Assembly: GCA_036725605.1 (NCBI GenBank)
Contig: DAIMDW010000065.1
Coordinates: 1-8,585 of the forward strand
DNA length: 8,585 bases
Direction: 5' to 3'
From: CALBTQ01 sp036725605
Lineage (GTDB): Bacteria > Lernaellota > Lernaellaia > Lernaellales > Lernaellaceae
The position numbers and the translations under genes were made by a program. This document shows, piece by piece, positions 7,674 through 8,585 of the stretch (its first letter is position 1; every line of letters starts with the position of its first letter). Under the pieces are notes generated by a model that made no database searches, was not told the origin of the DNA, and saw only the letters and a program-made list of their open reading frames with translations.

Positions 7674-7759
7674 CAAAACCTTCGTGTAGTCCGGCGAGGT
7701 AATCGGGAGCACCGAGCCCGCATGTGACTGAAGGTGAGTTCCTCGGCTTTGCCGGGGCT
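7653..7759 (+). promoter_or_regulatory. Possible antiterminator pairings competing with the terminator
   Basis: AGCCCCGG at 7653-7660 is perfectly complementary over eight bases to CCGGGGCT at 7752-7759, the right arm of the terminator. Separately, CCGAG at 7712-7716 (right arm of hairpin D) can pair with CTCGG at 7742-7746 in the left arm. CCTTC at 7679-7683 can pair with either GAAGG copy (7669-7673 or 7730-7734). These pairs are mutually exclusive with the hairpins described, as expected of an RNA switch; whether they form is inference. Confidence 0.4.
7703..7734 (+). repeat. RNA module, copy 2
   Basis: The order is TCGG stem, GAGCA loop, CCGA stem, GCCC, then GTGACTGAAGG. Relative to copy 1 the last base of the left arm changes A to G and the first base of the right arm changes T to C, which keeps the pair. 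That is one observed compensatory change between copies. Confidence 0.6.
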
Positions 7760-7769
7760 TTTGTTTTTT
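7741..7769 (+). terminator. Intrinsic terminator between the structured RNA and the methyltransferase gene
   Basis: CCTCGGC (7741-7747) and GCCGGGG (7751-7757) form a seven-pair stem (one T-G pair) with a TTT loop, followed by CTTTTGTTTTTT. It ends about 11 bases before the methyltransferase GTG, so as it stands it would stop transcription into that gene unless prevented. Confidence 0.8.
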
Positions 7770-7770
7770 A

Positions 7771-7775
7771 GGGAG
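7771..7775 (+). promoter_or_regulatory. Shine-Dalgarno site of the methyltransferase gene
   Basis: GGGAG lies five bases before the GTG at 7781 and directly after the terminator's T-run. It supports the GTG start over the ATG at 7799. Confidence 0.65.
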
Positions 7776-7780
7776 CAAGC

Positions 7781-8585
7781 GTGGCGCTGCAAACTGACAT
7801 GGACCGGCTGACTTTCCTGATCGAGGCGGAAGCGGAGCTTGCGCTGTTCGGCGATGAGCAGCTGTCCGCGCAGGCCGACGACGAGCAACGCCGGTACGTC
7901 ACCAACTACATCGGCTCCAAGCAAAAGCTGATCGACTTCATCTGGGAAAACACCCCCGACGACACCCGCACCGTGGCCGACCTTTTTTCCGGGTCCTCGG
8001 TCGTGGGCTTCATGTTCAAGCAGAAGGGCAAGGCGGTCACCGCCAACGACAAGCTGCGGTACTGCTACCACATCGCCCGCGCCATCATCGAAAACCCTGG
8101 CGAGACAATCACCGACGAAGAGATCGCGGCGCTTTTGGCCGACAACCCGCAGGCGGGCGACTTCGTCCGCAAGCACTTCGCGGGCATATACTTCTCGGAT
8201 GGCGTTCACGGGATCATCGACTCGATCCGCGCCAACATCGATAAGCTGGAAGGATTCAAGAAAGACATCGCGCTCTTTGCCCTGGGCAAATCGTGCATCA
8301 CCGGCAAGGGCGGCTTCGGGCATTTCGGGACGACGATCCCCCACGGCGACCGCCAGGATAACCCGGAACGGTTCAAACAGCGCTTCGCCGACAACGTCCA
8401 TACGATCAACTCACTCGCCTTCGATAACGGCCAGCCCTGCCGGGCGGCGTGCGGTGATATCATGGACGTCGGGCCGCAGGTAAAGGCCGATCTCGCGTAC
8501 TTCGATCCGCCCTACGCCACGCACTTCTCCCAGACCAACTACGAGCGGTCCTACCACTTCATCGAAGGGCTGATGACGTATTGGG
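7781..8585 (+). CDS. D12-class adenine-N6 DNA methyltransferase (3' end outside window)
   Basis: About 268 residues are visible from the GTG at 7781 and the frame is still open at the window end. The enzyme transfers a methyl group from S-adenosylmethionine to the N6 of adenine in a specific DNA site. Motifs in order: NYIGSKQKL (residues 42-50, motif X), DLFSGSSVVG (67-76, the cofactor-binding FxGxG-type loop), a middle region with GKGGFGHFG, where target recognition is usual, and YFDPPY (240-245, motif IV with catalytic D-P-P-Y). This order fits the alpha (Dam/DpnM-like) group. The first 38 or so residues are an extra N-terminal helix region. No restriction enzyme partner is visible, so it may be a phage orphan methylase that protects DNA from host restriction. 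The terminator and structured RNA just upstream suggest regulated expression. Specificity cannot be read from the sequence. Confidence 0.92.
   Translation, partial: MALQTDMDRLTFLIEAEAELALFGDEQLSAQADDEQRRYVTNYIGSKQKLIDFIWENTPDDTRTVADLFSGSSVVGFMFKQKGKAVTANDKLRYCYHIARAIIENPGETITDEEIAALLADNPQAGDFVRKHFAGIYFSDGVHGIIDSIRANIDKLEGFKKDIALFALGKSCITGKGGFGHFGTTIPHGDRQDNPERFKQRFADNVHTINSLAFDNGQPCRAACGDIMDVGPQVKADLAYFDPPYATHFSQTNYERSYHFIEGLMTYW

Larger units (their letters stand above)
7620..7770 (+). ncRNA. Candidate structured RNA (leader/attenuator of the methyltransferase gene, or a small RNA)
   Basis: This gap between two genes has no coding sense but several hairpins on the plus strand. Hairpin A is CGACC (7625-7629) with GGTCG (7636-7640). 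Hairpin B is TCGA-GAGCA-TCGA (7641-7653), directly adjacent. Hairpin C is GAAGG-CAAAA-CCTTC (7669-7683). Hairpin D is TCGG-GAGCA-CCGA (7703-7715), a second version of hairpin B with the same loop and an A-T pair changed to G-C. A terminator follows at 7741-7769. Both B and D are followed by GCCC, then GTGA or TGA and TGAAGG, so a module of about 33 bases is present twice. The position just before a D12-class methyltransferase suggests a cis-acting role. A conserved RNA called the D12-methyl motif is reported from that same gene context, but I cannot recall its consensus well enough to claim a match. Confidence 0.6.

Noticed and set aside
7620..7770. CRISPR array or tracr-like RNA
   Set aside because: The two copies are hairpin modules only about 33 bases long with diverged ends, there are just two, and no cas-like gene is present.
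7620..7770. Retron or diversity-generating retroelement RNA
   Set aside because: No reverse transcriptase gene is visible in the window, and no template/variable repeat pair is seen.
7445..8401. A 318-residue minus-strand open frame across the RNA and methyltransferase
   Set aside because: It is a shadow of the methyltransferase: low-complexity Val/Asp/Arg composition, no motifs, and it crosses the terminator.

Overview
The window looks like the middle of a head-morphogenesis operon from a tailed phage or prophage carried by a fairly GC-rich bacterium. The evidence is a portal protein running directly into an SPP1 gp7/Mu gpF-type head protein, with tightly packed same-strand genes followed by an accessory segment. 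I cannot name the host, and both ends of the window cut through genes.

Positions 1-6280 form one plus-strand block: the C-terminal part of the portal protein, a giant 1534-residue MuF-type head protein, and two unrecognised small proteins (165 and 115 residues). The joins are very tight (TAAATG, TAAATG, then an ATGA overlap), so the four genes are probably translated from one mRNA. The giant protein is the most striking coding sequence. After the MuF domain it carries several SAP/HeH-like helix-loop-helix modules, a Lys/Pro-rich linker, a HipA/PI4K-like kinase domain whose key residues appear intact, and a further C-terminal domain I cannot firmly name. This is the layout of a phage 'polyvalent' protein or MuF-type effector: a structural protein that could travel with the virion and deliver enzymatic domains.

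Positions 6277-7374 hold a convergent, visibly more AT-rich minus-strand gene. Its N-terminal domain resembles the Mrr/PD-(D/E)XK nuclease fold, but the usual (E/Q)xK pair appears as S-x-Q. It has its own start region with a good Shine-Dalgarno site and a perfect TATAAT box.

Positions 7488-7770 go back to the plus strand. A 43-residue DUF2292-like protein is followed by about 120 bases of apparently structured RNA and then a strong intrinsic terminator. The RNA contains two copies of a hairpin module with the same GAGCA loop and a compensating stem change. The terminator ends about 11 bases before the start of a D12-class adenine-N6 DNA methyltransferase, which runs off the window. Alternative pairings could break the terminator, so the RNA may be a cis-acting attenuator for the methyltransferase; a trans-acting small RNA with its own terminator is also possible. 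This RNA and the giant kinase fusion are the two best candidates for new biology here.
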